Positions 45,984-55,023 of a stretch of DNA of 64,000 nucleotides are shown one piece after another (position 1 is the stretch's first letter; every line of letters starts with the position of its first letter). The stretch is from Clostridium caldaquaticum (GTDB lineage Bacteria; Bacillota; Clostridia; Clostridiales; Clostridiaceae). The stretch covers positions 62,001 through 126,000 of the forward strand of contig NZ_JAMSKT010000001.1 of assembly GCF_023806125.1 (NCBI RefSeq), in the 5' to 3' direction. The notes under the pieces are model-generated. The model saw only the letters and a list, made by a program, of their open reading frames with translations. It ran no database searches and had not been told where the DNA came from. A program made the position numbers and the translations under genes.

Positions 45984-47554
45984 TAATTACACTTCCTTTC
46001 TTCTAGTATTCCTTTAAGCTTGCCCCATTTTTCACTAAAGATACCTTCGTCCATAACCTTTAGATCCTTAGATATTTCAGGAACAAAATCCATTTGATCT
46101 AAAATATCTTTTTGTAAATCAATACCAGGAGCTATTTCAATTAATGTCATCTTACCATCAATTAATTTAAATACTGCTCTCTCTGTAACATAAAGAACAT
46201 ATTGATTTATTTTAGAAGCATATTTTCCACTGAAAGTTATTTGCTGTACATGCTTTAAAAACTTCTTTGCCTTTCCTTCCTTAAGGATTTTAAGTTTTCC
46301 ATCTTTAACTTCAACTTCTAAACCACCTGCTGTAAATGTTCCAGCGAATATAAGCTTTTTAGCTGATTGAGAAATATTTATAAATCCACCGCAGCCTGTA
46401 ACTCTTGTACCAAATTTACTTACATTTACATTTCCATATTCATCAGTTTGCGCTAAACCAAGAACAGATAGATCTAATCCGCCACCATCATAAAAATCAA
46501 ACTGAGCATGATGATCTACGATAGCCTGGCTATTATATGCGTGACCAAAGTCTCCACCTCCAGCTGAAACTCCACCAATACTTCCAGCTTCTGTGGTGAA
46601 CATTACTTGATCTTCAGCACCTTCTTCAGCAACTACACTACCTACATTAGCTGGTATGCCAACACCAAGATTTAATACAGCATTTGGTTGAAGCTCCATA
46701 GCTGACCTACGTGCTATAACCTTTCTTTCATCAAGCGGTAGAGCTGAAATACTCTTTACAGGTACTCTAAGTTCACCTGAAAATGCCGGATTATATTTAG
46801 TTACTTCCGTTTGGAAATGATTTTCTGGTTTTGCTACTACTATATAATCGATCAATATTCCTGGTACTTTAACTGCCTTTGGATTTAAAGTATTAGCTGC
46901 TGCTATACTTTCTACCTGTGCAATAACTATACCTCCTGAGTTTTTAGCAGCTTGAGCAATCGGAAGTACTTCCATTAATAGACCTTCTTTTTCCATAGTC
47001 AAGTTACCGTTCTCGTCAGCAACTGTTCCCCTAATTAATCCTACGTTGATTGGGAAGGCTTTATAGAATAACCACTCTTCACCTTCAAATTCAACTACTT
47101 TTACAATATCCTCTGTAGTTCTTGGTGACATTTTTCCACCTTCAACTCTTGGATCTACAAAAGTACCTATTCCTACTTTAGTAATAACCCCTGGTCTTTT
47201 AGCAGCGATTTCTCTATAAAGCTGTGTGATTACCCCCTGTGGAAGATTATAAGCTTCACATTTATTTTCTTCGATTAACTTTGCCATACCAGGAGAAGCT
47301 ATTGCTATACCTCCGATCCAACGTTTAACAAGCCCTTCAATACCTAGATGACTCATCCCTTTTTCTTTTCTATTACCTACAGCTGTAGAATGCACGATTG
47401 TCAAATCCCTTGGATGCCCTGTTTCAATAAAACGTTCCTTAATTGCTATTCCCATTTCTTCTGCCCAGCAAGACAAACCAAAACCACTTGCAGCTACAGT
47501 AGATCCATCTTTAATTAATTGTGCTGCTTCAGCAGCTGATATTATTTTAGCCAT
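45983..47554 (-). CDS. Acyl-CoA:carboxylate CoA-transferase (fused alpha-beta)
   Basis: A 523-residue type I CoA-transferase of the propionate/acetate (Pct, YdiF) class, in which both half-subunits are one chain. It moves CoA from a donor such as acetyl-CoA to a short carboxylic acid through a glutamyl-CoA intermediate. The catalytic glutamate is E322 in FTTEAGSIGGV, followed by QFDFYDGGGLDLSVLGLAQ and the oxyanion loop GNVNVSKFG. It is the first gene of a three-gene operon with a carboxylate transporter and an enoyl reductase, and the likely substrate is therefore an unsaturated acid (inference). A ribosome site (GGAG) precedes the ATG. Confidence 0.9.
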   Translation of the reverse strand: MAKIISAAEAAQLIKDGSTVAASGFGLSCWAEEMGIAIKERFIETGHPRDLTIVHSTAVGNRKEKGMSHLGIEGLVKRWIGGIAIASPGMAKLIEENKCEAYNLPQGVITQLYREIAAKRPGVITKVGIGTFVDPRVEGGKMSPRTTEDIVKVVEFEGEEWLFYKAFPINVGLIRGTVADENGNLTMEKEGLLMEVLPIAQAAKNSGGIVIAQVESIAAANTLNPKAVKVPGILIDYIVVAKPENHFQTEVTKYNPAFSGELRVPVKSISALPLDERKVIARRSAMELQPNAVLNLGVGIPANVGSVVAEEGAEDQVMFTTEAGSIGGVSAGGGDFGHAYNSQAIVDHHAQFDFYDGGGLDLSVLGLAQTDEYGNVNVSKFGTRVTGCGGFINISQSAKKLIFAGTFTAGGLEVEVKDGKLKILKEGKAKKFLKHVQQITFSGKYASKINQYVLYVTERAVFKLIDGKMTLIEIAPGIDLQKDILDQMDFVPEISKDLKVMDEGIFSEKWGKLKGILEERKCN

Positions 47555-47832
47555 TTTCCCAACTCCTTTATTATATTTTTAACGATAAATTTCACAAGCA
47601 AATTTGATTTCAAAATCAATCTGCATGTATAAGCCTGATAAATACGGCGTTTTATGTATATATGACATTCTAAACCTGTCATCAATTACATATTGAATAT
47701 AACATGATGTTCATTACATTTCAATAGTTTTTTGTTAAATTTTAAACATTATTTTGTTAAATATTAAATTAACAATTAAAATTAACTTTCCATATATACT
47801 TGTGAGGTGTACGTAAATATGTTGGCTACGCC

Positions 47833-47928
47833 CCTATAGCAAATACAGAAGGAGTAGCCCACTCCTCTGAAAAGTTAAATAACATGACAAAAAATATGTT
47901 AGAGCAAGTCAATAAGTTTAAGATTTAA
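47833..47928 (+). pseudogene. Remnant of a methyl-accepting chemotaxis protein (C-terminus only)
   Basis: A 31-codon open segment ends in TAA and reads APIANTEGVAHSSEKL, then NNMTKNMLEQVNKFKI. It matches the last residues of clostridial chemoreceptors, where SSE-L, a helical M-L-V pattern and a terminal FK are typical. No signalling-tip sequence (EAARAGE region) is found upstream and the start is missing. The rest of the 465-base gap 47555-48019 holds the promoter of the CoA-transferase operon on the - strand and of the next gene on the + strand. Confidence 0.6.
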
Positions 47929-47974
47929 TTAGTAGTTATTTTAAATCATTCCTTGTACTAATATTATCTGAATG

Positions 47975-47983
47975 TGGTATACT
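47975..47983 (+). promoter_or_regulatory. Extended -10 element upstream of the methyltransferase gene
   Basis: TGGTATACT (TGn plus TATACT) lies 36 bases before the ATG at 48020. A TTGTAC is 19 bases further upstream. Confidence 0.4.
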
Positions 47984-48019
47984 ACATAATGGATTAATTA
48001 AGCTAAGGGAGTGTTTTAA

Positions 48020-49195
48020 ATGGCTTGTAAATTTTATTTACATAAAGGAAAAGGCAGAAAGGCAGAAAGCGGTCATCCTTGGATTTTTACCGATGAGATA
48101 GATGAATATGACGGCGAGTATACAAATGGAGATATAGTTGAAGTATATAATTTTAAACATGATTTTATAGGAAAAGGCTATATTAATGATGTTTCCAAAA
48201 TTGCTATAAGAATAATGACTAGAGATATAAACGAAGAAATAGATGAAGATTTTTTTAGAAGAAGGCTTAAAGATGCCTGGGAGTATAGAAAAAAAGTTAT
48301 AGATACAAGCAGCTGCAGATTTGTTTTTGGAGAAGCTGATTTTCTTCCTGGACTTATTATAGACAAATTTGAGGATTACTACGTTATTCAAAGTTTAGCC
48401 TTAGGCATAGATAAATATAAGAACATCTTGGTTAAAATTCTTGTAGATGAATATGGTGCCAAAGGAGTTTTTGAGAGAAGTGATGCTGCTGTCCGTGAGC
48501 TTGAAGGCATGGAGCAGACTAAAGGTTTTTTGACTGAGCCTTTTGATACTATGATACAAATAGTTGAAAATGGAGTTAAATATTATGTAGATATAGAAAA
48601 CGGCCAAAAAACCGGTTTCTTTTTAGACCAAAAAGAAAACAGAGCAGCTATACATAAAATCTGTAAAAATGCAGAAGTTTTAGACTGTTTCACCCATACT
48701 GGTTCCTTTGCCCTAAATGCAGGCATTGCCGGGGCAAAATCTGTTTTAGGAATTGATATATCCCAGCACGCAGTAGATTTTGCTACAAAAAATGCAGAGC
48801 TTAACGGACTTTCTAATAGAGTAAAATTTGAATGCCATAATGCTTTTGATGTACTTACAGAATGGTCAAAGGAAGGAAGAAAATTTGATGTAGTAATATT
48901 AGATCCTCCTGCTTTCACAAAATCAAGAGAAACAGTAAAAGGTGCTGTACGAGGATATAAGGATATAAATTTAAGAGGACTTAAAATGGTTAAACCCGGC
49001 GGCTTCTTTGTAACCTGTTCCTGCTCTCACTTTATGAAGGAAGAACTTTTCAGAGAAACTATAAAAGATGCAGCAAAAGATGCTAAAAGAACACTAAGAC
49101 AAGTGGAATTCAGAACTCAGGCTGCTGACCATCCTATACTATGGAACTCTGATGAATCTTACTATTTAAAATTTATAATTTTTCAAGTAATATAA
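48020..49195 (+). CDS. Class I rRNA methyltransferase, RlmI-like
   Basis: A 391-residue SAM-dependent methyltransferase of the PUA-plus-Rossmann type, as in RlmI, which makes 5-methylcytosine in 23S rRNA. The N-terminal PUA domain (~1-75) contains HPWIFTDEID. The SAM site is VLDCFTHTGSFALNAGIAG with acidic GIDIS after it (~218-243), the catalytic motif is VVILDPPAFTKSR near 293, and SCSHFM near 337 holds the C-terminal cysteine. The exact target base is not established for this clade. GGGAG precedes the ATG and a terminator follows. Confidence 0.87.
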   Translation: MACKFYLHKGKGRKAESGHPWIFTDEIDEYDGEYTNGDIVEVYNFKHDFIGKGYINDVSKIAIRIMTRDINEEIDEDFFRRRLKDAWEYRKKVIDTSSCRFVFGEADFLPGLIIDKFEDYYVIQSLALGIDKYKNILVKILVDEYGAKGVFERSDAAVRELEGMEQTKGFLTEPFDTMIQIVENGVKYYVDIENGQKTGFFLDQKENRAAIHKICKNAEVLDCFTHTGSFALNAGIAGAKSVLGIDISQHAVDFATKNAELNGLSNRVKFECHNAFDVLTEWSKEGRKFDVVILDPPAFTKSRETVKGAVRGYKDINLRGLKMVKPGGFFVTCSCSHFMKEELFRETIKDAAKDAKRTLRQVEFRTQAADHPILWNSDESYYLKFIIFQVI

Positions 49196-49208
49196 ATTCA
49201 ACGTTTCT

Positions 49209-49247
49209 GCCTCCAAGCTTTATATACAAGCTTGGAGGCTTTTCTTT
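49209..49247 (+). terminator. Terminator of the methyltransferase gene
   Basis: A perfect 12-bp stem (GCCTCCAAGCTT and AAGCTTGGAGGC) with a 7-base loop and TTTTCTTT. Confidence 0.9.
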
Positions 49248-49336
49248 AAATCAGTAAATAATTGCTTGTATGTTTATATGCCTTCTGTTGCATAATAAAA
49301 TTGAAATAACATATTCAGCATATGAGGAGGAATAAC

Positions 49337-49531
49337 ATGCAAACTGGTATAGTTAAATGGTTTGACCCAAGGCTTGGTTTTGGCTTCATAGCACAAGACG
49401 GCGGAGAAGATATATTCGTTCACCATTCAGGTATTGCAATGGATGAGCAGTTAGAAGGAGGTCAGGAAGTTCAATTCGAGATAGTTGAAGGCAAAAAAGG
49501 ACCTATGGCTGCTAATGTAAAAAGATATTAA
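49337..49531 (+). CDS. Cold shock protein (CspA/CspB family)
   Basis: A 64-residue single-stranded nucleic-acid-binding protein that melts RNA secondary structure. RNP1 is LGFGFIA and RNP2 is DIFVHHS, both close to consensus, and the length is usual. The ATG at 49337 follows AGGAGG by six bases. An in-frame ATG at 49322 lies upstream of that site and is not used. It is a single gene with a terminator, and the ~90-base 5' region before it has no clear cold-box. Confidence 0.95.
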   Translation: MQTGIVKWFDPRLGFGFIAQDGGEDIFVHHSGIAMDEQLEGGQEVQFEIVEGKKGPMAANVKRY

Positions 49532-49536
49532 GAAGA

Positions 49537-49580
49537 TTATTAAAGGATAGTGCCTGAAACACCACACTATCCTTTAATAA
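49537..49580. terminator. Bidirectional terminator between csp and the ger operon
   Basis: A stem of about 15 bp (AAAGGATAGTG and CACTATCCTTT cores) with A/T-rich ends between convergent genes. It overlaps the last codons of the minus-strand gerB-like gene. Confidence 0.75.
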
Positions 49581-50667
49581 ATTTCCTTTTAATGTAAGTT
49601 AAAAAAGCAAGAAGTAAAGGTATTCCAATCTGAAGAGGAATGTGGATATATAAAGGTACTTTTTCCAATCCAATTTCCAGATGCTCTACTATATTTTCAG
49701 CTATCTTAAAATTTGCTATAAGTATTATTATAAAAACAGGTATAATTAAAAATCGTAAATCTTTTACTTTTATTAAATCTGATATTCCTAATAGCGAAGC
49801 ATAAAAGAAAATAGAGATTTTAAAAAAAACTCCAAGAATAAGCAAAAATATTGCTATAGAATCTAACCTTTGCAAAAACTCTCCAATTGCTACTTTAGAT
49901 AAGGTCTTTAAAAACGGAAAGGTAGAAATTCCAGCTAAATGAGCACCAATAACACTAATATTTAAAGCAATTACTATACTTAAAATTATGCCGCTAAACA
50001 GCATTGCAGACAATCCTGTTTTTATCACTTTATCTTTATTTTTCACATTAGGAAGAAACATTGTAAATACAATCATTTCTCCAAAAGGAAAAGTTAATGT
50101 TAAGGGAAAAGCAGTAGAAAAAACCTTTTTCCATGTACCATAATCAATTATCGGCAAAAGATTTTCTATTTTGGGCAATTTTGCTCCAAAAATAATAATA
50201 ATAAAAAACAATATAAAACTCATTACTATTACAAAGCATATTTCTCCCGCCCTGCCGAGAACTTCAATACCTAAATAATTTCCATAGGCAATAACTGTAA
50301 GCATTGAAAAACTTACAAATAATGTTGAAACATTTGGTAAAGCGACAACTACAATTAATTCGCTGAAATCCCTTAAAACACGAGAAGCAATATACATAAA
50401 GTAAGTAATATAAGCAAGAGAAACAACAAAACCTAGGTACGGACCAAGAAGCTTTTTAATATATCCAGTAAGGCTCAAATCAGTATAATTATTATAAAGA
50501 TATCCGTATACTTTAAATAGTATAAGCCCCGCAAGCATTCCTACTATTATAGCAAGCCAGGCTGCCTGCCCTGCTTTCATTCCCAAACCAACAACAACTG
50601 CGCTGCCCAGCTCAAACAAAACGATAATAGCAAAAAATTGTTTTAAACTGATTTTAGCCTTCTCCAT
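49567..50667 (-). CDS. GerB-type germinant receptor permease, operon 1, second copy
   Basis: A ~366-residue membrane protein with about ten helices, of the spore germination permease family (GerAB/GerKB, APC-like fold), which binds germinants in the inner spore membrane. Family features are ISLKQFFAIIVLFELGSAVVV at the start and FPFGEMIVFTMFLP near residue 195. It overlaps the preceding gerB-like gene by 14 bases. The ATG at 50667 has AAGGAG nine bases ahead, while an upstream frame start at 50706 would overlap more. It is the last gene of the operon, and its sequence differs strongly from its operon sister, so the two B subunits may respond to different molecules. Confidence 0.85.
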   Translation of the reverse strand: MEKAKISLKQFFAIIVLFELGSAVVVGLGMKAGQAAWLAIIVGMLAGLILFKVYGYLYNNYTDLSLTGYIKKLLGPYLGFVVSLAYITYFMYIASRVLRDFSELIVVVALPNVSTLFVSFSMLTVIAYGNYLGIEVLGRAGEICFVIVMSFILFFIIIIFGAKLPKIENLLPIIDYGTWKKVFSTAFPLTLTFPFGEMIVFTMFLPNVKNKDKVIKTGLSAMLFSGIILSIVIALNISVIGAHLAGISTFPFLKTLSKVAIGEFLQRLDSIAIFLLILGVFFKISIFFYASLLGISDLIKVKDLRFLIIPVFIIILIANFKIAENIVEHLEIGLEKVPLYIHIPLQIGIPLLLAFLTYIKRKFIKG

Positions 50668-51772
50668 TGTTAGTATTCTCCTTTTTCTTATTTGTAACTT
50701 TCCCAAGTATTAATAATAACACCGGAATAAAAAGTCCGTTTGTTAATATATGAGACACCCATGTAGTAGTATCCCAATTTCTGTAATAAACACTATTAGG
50801 ATAAATAATTAAAGAAAAATAAACAACAAGAATAGCTAAAGGGATTGTTAATGATTTATAATCTCTAAGCTTAAAAATCTGAGTTATACCTAAGGCTGCT
50901 GCATAAAAATATAAATTTATCTTATAATATATAGATATTATCCATACCATAGCAATAATAGATTCTAACCTCTCAATCTGCCTTCCTACAGTAATATTTT
51001 TTGCTAATATATAGCTAGGATACACATTATGTACAGTTCCATAAGGCTCTAATGATAAAATGCACAATATTGTCTGAATCATTATCATAATTCCAGCTAT
51101 AAGTACTCCGCTTGAAAAAGCACGCCCAGCTTCCTTTAAATTACCTGCACATACTGGATAAAACATAAGAAAAACAATAACCGTAAGATTAGTAAAACTT
51201 TCAAATAATATTACAGACCATAATACAGGCTTTACTCCGCTTTCAAATATAGGCTGTATATTTATTAATTTAATATCTAAAAAAGCAAAAACAGCCATTA
51301 AAATAAAACCTGTAAGTATCCAGGGAAAAAATACTTCTGCTGAACGGGCAATAGGCTCAAGCCCTAATCTTGTTCCAATAACTGCAGGAATAAGAATTAG
51401 CACATTCATCATAAGCATAGAAGTTTCAGGCATAATTTGAGTAGTCATGAAATTACCTACCATATAAACTATTCTAGAACAGTTTAAAACGAGAAATATT
51501 AAAAAAAATATTGAAAACAAAGCTCCTAACCATTTTCCCATTACTTTTTCACTATATTCCATTAAAGTCATATTTGACATCTGAGCTGCCAGACGATTAT
51601 ATAAATTTGCAATAAATACTCCGCCTATTACTCCTATTACTGCAGCAATCCAGGCATCCTGTTTTATTTCCAAAGCTAATGTTCCAGGCATATCTAGCAT
51701 CGCTGTCCCAGCAATACTTAATATAATCAAAGTTCTTATTTGATTTTGGCTGATTTTTCCGCCATCCTTCAT
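50654..51772 (-). CDS. GerB-type germinant receptor permease, operon 1, first copy
   Basis: A 372-residue membrane protein with about ten helices, of the GerAB/endospore permease family. It begins KISQNQIRTLIILSIAGTAML and has SRIVYMVGNF near residue 98 and FESFTNLTVIVFLMFYPVC near 193. AAGGAG is well spaced before the ATG. It is the fourth gene of an A-C-D-B-B operon. Having two B subunits in one operon implies either two receptor complexes sharing A and C, or a mixed complex. Confidence 0.85.
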   Translation of the reverse strand: MKDGGKISQNQIRTLIILSIAGTAMLDMPGTLALEIKQDAWIAAVIGVIGGVFIANLYNRLAAQMSNMTLMEYSEKVMGKWLGALFSIFFLIFLVLNCSRIVYMVGNFMTTQIMPETSMLMMNVLILIPAVIGTRLGLEPIARSAEVFFPWILTGFILMAVFAFLDIKLINIQPIFESGVKPVLWSVILFESFTNLTVIVFLMFYPVCAGNLKEAGRAFSSGVLIAGIMIMIQTILCILSLEPYGTVHNVYPSYILAKNITVGRQIERLESIIAMVWIISIYYKINLYFYAAALGITQIFKLRDYKSLTIPLAILVVYFSLIIYPNSVYYRNWDTTTWVSHILTNGLFIPVLLLILGKVTNKKKENTNNGEG

Positions 51773-51788
51773 AGCCTTTCTCCTTATC

Positions 51789-52019
51789 TTAAAACTTAAA
51801 CAATTTTAATAAAAGGTTAGTAAACCACTTATAAAACATTGAAAGATAGTCAAAAGGATTACCTATTTCCTTATTTAAGCTTTTCATAATAAATAGTGTA
51901 TCTCCCACAATTAATAAAACAGCAAAAGTTAAAAGCTCTTTTTTATAATTTTTTCGGATTAAATAAGGTGTTTCAATTATAACCGCAGCAATAGTAATAA
52001 ATATTATAACTAATATCAT
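51789..52019 (-). CDS. Small two-helix germination protein (D-subunit-like), operon 1
   Basis: A 76-residue protein with two membrane helices (~1-18 and ~28-45) and an amphipathic tail. Short two-helix D proteins encoded with some Bacillus germinant receptors modulate receptor function, and this gene has the same size, topology and neighbours. Sequence identity cannot be tested here. The paralogous operon has a similar gene at 57218-57448. GGAG precedes the ATG, five bases past gerC. Confidence 0.7.
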   Translation of the reverse strand: MILVIIFITIAAVIIETPYLIRKNYKKELLTFAVLLIVGDTLFIMKSLNKEIGNPFDYLSMFYKWFTNLLLKLFKF

Positions 52020-52023
52020 AAAA

Positions 52024-53223
52024 CTACTCCTTTTCCTTCTTTAAGACAGGGTTTATAGTAGTTCCTAATCTCTTGACTTCACAGTGAACCTTTACATCTA
52101 TTGGCAGATCAGCGAATTTTTCATCCCAATTATTTTTTAAAGTTTTCCACTGCTTAGGATTAGAACGATGTAAAGCTTCCCCAAAACCAAAAATATCGCA
52201 TTGTAAATCCTTCTGAGTTTTTTCCAAAACACCCTCTATTCTCTGTTTTATTTCATTTTCCAAGTCATTTTGTATTTTTTCAATACTTTCTGGCTTTGTT
52301 AAATCAATCTTGCATTCTACTTCTCCTACATTTCCCTCCACTTTAATATCAATGCTGCCTTTTGGAGAACCGTCTTTTATACTGCATTTAATTTTAGATT
52401 TAATCTTGTTCATTTCAATTGTTAACTTTCCCTCATCAATACAGCTTAATGTTATAACAGTATTTTTAACTTTATTTACAGCCAGATTATATGCAATACC
52501 TTCTCTTTCGTTAAGCCATCCAATAAGTTTATCCTTTTTTAAAACAGCAATGCCATCTAAGTCTAAGACAGCCTCCGGCTCTATTCTTTGTATATTTTTA
52601 TTGTCCTTTCCAGCTTCCAGTTTTCCTTTAACAACAACACCTGCCAGCACAGGATTTTTACCTTCACTTACTGTTGTACTTATAAGTTCGTCTAATTTTA
52701 CTGAAGCTGATGCAGGCCATGAATTCTCTTCCTTCTCCAAAGATGAAAATATTTTACTTGCTGGAATTTTTTCAAGAGGAGTTAATACCTTTAATGCATC
52801 TTCTGCCTTTTTATCTTTTGCAACGAGCATATACATATTAGCTCTCATTTCATGGTCTCTTGAAAGAAAGTCTAAAGTTTCTCCTATTCCGTCTTCTGCA
52901 ATCTCCTGTCCAAAAATAACAATTTGAATATGAGATACGTATATTCTGCGGGAAGACTGCATAGTAACTCTGCGAAGTGCTTCAAATAAAGTATAGCCGT
53001 TAGTGCTGTAGGTTGTAACAGCTGAACCGCCCCCGCCTGCCTTTTCTGTAGCTACTTCACTGGGATTTAGCACTTGAACAGTAACTCTATATTGATTGTC
53101 ATTTTTATCTATCCCAATGGCTGTAGCAATAGCTAATTCATTTATTTCTCTTTTACCTTTGCAGCCAGTACAAAGTATAATAAAAAATATAAGTGTACAT
53201 ATTGCAAACCATATTTTTTTCAT
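52024..53223 (-). CDS. GerC-type germinant receptor lipoprotein, operon 1
   Basis: A 399-residue Ger(x)C protein. The signal peptide ends in the lipobox CTGC (Cys near residue 21), so it is lipid-anchored to the outer face of the inner spore membrane. Family landmarks are INELAIATAIGIDKND near residue 27, SHIQIVIFGQEIAE near 97 and the C-terminal DIFGFGEALHR with PKQWKTLKNNWDEKF near 345-370. Together with A and B it makes a germinant receptor. GGAG precedes the ATG. Confidence 0.92.
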   Translation of the reverse strand: MKKIWFAICTLIFFIILCTGCKGKREINELAIATAIGIDKNDNQYRVTVQVLNPSEVATEKAGGGGSAVTTYSTNGYTLFEALRRVTMQSSRRIYVSHIQIVIFGQEIAEDGIGETLDFLSRDHEMRANMYMLVAKDKKAEDALKVLTPLEKIPASKIFSSLEKEENSWPASASVKLDELISTTVSEGKNPVLAGVVVKGKLEAGKDNKNIQRIEPEAVLDLDGIAVLKKDKLIGWLNEREGIAYNLAVNKVKNTVITLSCIDEGKLTIEMNKIKSKIKCSIKDGSPKGSIDIKVEGNVGEVECKIDLTKPESIEKIQNDLENEIKQRIEGVLEKTQKDLQCDIFGFGEALHRSNPKQWKTLKNNWDEKFADLPIDVKVHCEVKRLGTTINPVLKKEKE

Positions 53224-53240
53224 GTGAAACTCCTTTACTT

Positions 53241-54827
53241 CTACTCAGGTTTCTTCGGCCCGCTGTCTTTCTGTCTTATTATATTGTTTTTACTTATAAA
53301 CTTAGGTCTAGACCATAATTTATGTATCGGAAAATGAAGTATGCTGTCTTTCTGGTCTTGTATTACAAATGGCGACATAGGTGATAAATATGGTACGCCA
53401 AAGGATCGTAAACTGCATAAGTGAAGCACCATAACAATAAGTCCCAAGGCAATACCGTATAATCCAAAAGTTGCACTTAAAAGCAAAAATATAAATCTAA
53501 GTATTCTTACAGATATAGCCATGTTAAATGCAGGGAATATAAAGCTGCAAATAGCAGTAATTGATACAATTATTACGGTAATAGGTGAAACCACACCAGC
53601 TTTTACTGCAGATTCCCCAAGTACAAGAGCTCCTACAATAGAAATAGCAGGCCCTACTGCTCTTGGCATTCTTACCCCTGCTTCTCTTAATATTTCAAAT
53701 GTAATTTCCATTATTAAAGCTTCTAAAGCAACGGGCAGAGGTACCCCTTCTCTTTGTGCTGCAATATTAATAAGAAGTGTAGCTGGAATCATTTCCTGAT
53801 GAAAGGTAGTTACAGCTACATATAAAGAAGGAACAAGCAATGCAAGAAAAAAACTGAAATATCTTAAAACCCTAGTCATGCTTCCTATAATAAACTGATT
53901 GTAATAATCTTCGCTGACATGAAAAAATTGAACAAACAGTGCTGGTACTAGCAGGACAAAAGGTGTTCCATCTACAAATATAGCAATCCTTCCCTCAAGT
54001 AAACCCGACGCTATAGTATCCGGCCTTTCTGTATTAAATACTGTTGGAAATGGCGAATAAGGTTCATCGTGAATAAGTTCTTCAATATATCCGCTCTCCA
54101 AAATTGAATCTATATTAATTTTGTTTAATCGGCTGTGAACTTCCTTAACTACTTTATCATCCGCAATACCTTTAATATAAGCAACAGCAACCTCAGTTTT
54201 TGTTTGCCTGCCGATAAATTTGCTTTCAATCCATAGATTAGGATTTTTAATTTTTCTGCGGATAAGAGCAGTGTTAGTACCTAAATTCTCTGTAAACCCT
54301 TCCTTTGGACCTCTGATTACGGTTTGAGATGTAGGCTCTTCTATACTGCGTGACTTCGCCCCTTTAGAGTTAACTGCTATCGCTTGTCCCCAGCCATCAA
54401 TAAATACAATAGTATATCCATATAATAAATAATCAAATAATTGTTCATAATCTTTCACAAATTTCATTCCAGCTGCAGGCATAATTATATCTCGCACTAT
54501 CTGTGCTAAATTCTGCGGGGAGGTAATCTGCTGCTCAATGCTGGTTTTCTTTGTTTCAAGCATTAAAGATTCCAATATAAAGTGCTGAATAACAGCCTTA
54601 TCAACAAGACCTTCTACATAAATAACCCCCATTTTAATTTTAATATTTTTGCCAACAACAAATATTCTTACTGAAACATCATAACTGTTTCCTAATGTAT
54701 TTAAGATATATTGCATACTATCCTTTAAATTAGTGTTTAAAGGAATTGACTGTTTATTAAGCGTATTGTTTTCTGCAGTATTAGATTGAGTACTATTTCC
54801 ACCAAATAACACGTTAAATAGTTTCAT
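53241..54827 (-). CDS. GerA-type germinant receptor subunit, operon 1
   Basis: A 528-residue subunit with a large N-terminal hydrophilic domain (~1-300) and about five or six C-terminal helices. Landmarks are the SQTVIRGPKEGFTENLGTN loop near residue 150, the LRREG-like IRRKIKNPNLWIES segment and REAGVRMPRAVGPAISIVGALVLGESAV near 385, which is conserved in all GerA proteins. ATG 54827 is used because GAGG is six bases ahead. ATG 54839 overlaps the ribosome site. It is the first gene of operon 1. The 197-base gap upstream (54828-55023) contains a single consensus DnaA box at 54965-54973 and no gene. Confidence 0.92.
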   Translation of the reverse strand: MKLFNVLFGGNSTQSNTAENNTLNKQSIPLNTNLKDSMQYILNTLGNSYDVSVRIFVVGKNIKIKMGVIYVEGLVDKAVIQHFILESLMLETKKTSIEQQITSPQNLAQIVRDIIMPAAGMKFVKDYEQLFDYLLYGYTIVFIDGWGQAIAVNSKGAKSRSIEEPTSQTVIRGPKEGFTENLGTNTALIRRKIKNPNLWIESKFIGRQTKTEVAVAYIKGIADDKVVKEVHSRLNKINIDSILESGYIEELIHDEPYSPFPTVFNTERPDTIASGLLEGRIAIFVDGTPFVLLVPALFVQFFHVSEDYYNQFIIGSMTRVLRYFSFFLALLVPSLYVAVTTFHQEMIPATLLINIAAQREGVPLPVALEALIMEITFEILREAGVRMPRAVGPAISIVGALVLGESAVKAGVVSPITVIIVSITAICSFIFPAFNMAISVRILRFIFLLLSATFGLYGIALGLIVMVLHLCSLRSFGVPYLSPMSPFVIQDQKDSILHFPIHKLWSRPKFISKNNIIRQKDSGPKKPE

Positions 54828-55023
54828 AAAAAACCTCATAGCATTTCAATTTTTTATATTTTATGTCAAATAAACATATTTATTCATTAATTCAAGGTAA
54901 GTTATAGATAAATTTCTAATTCTTAACTTCTTTAAATCAAAAATTATTCAGAAAATTCACATTATTATCCACAGAAATAGACAAGCTTTTTCATAATTAT
55001 TAAATTAATTTACTTAATAATTT

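Noticed and set aside
47800-47900. GC-richer stretch that looked like a riboswitch or hairpin
   Set aside because: Its paired segment is weak and no known riboswitch core (c-di-GMP, preQ1, SAM) fits. The frame matches a chemoreceptor tail better.
52310-52927. 205-residue plus-strand open frame opposite gerC of operon 1
   Set aside because: It has no ribosome site or recognisable domain. The minus-strand gerC is clearly the real gene.
54965-54973. Consensus DnaA box upstream of ger operon 1
   Set aside because: A single isolated box with no partner sites. Not reported as functional.
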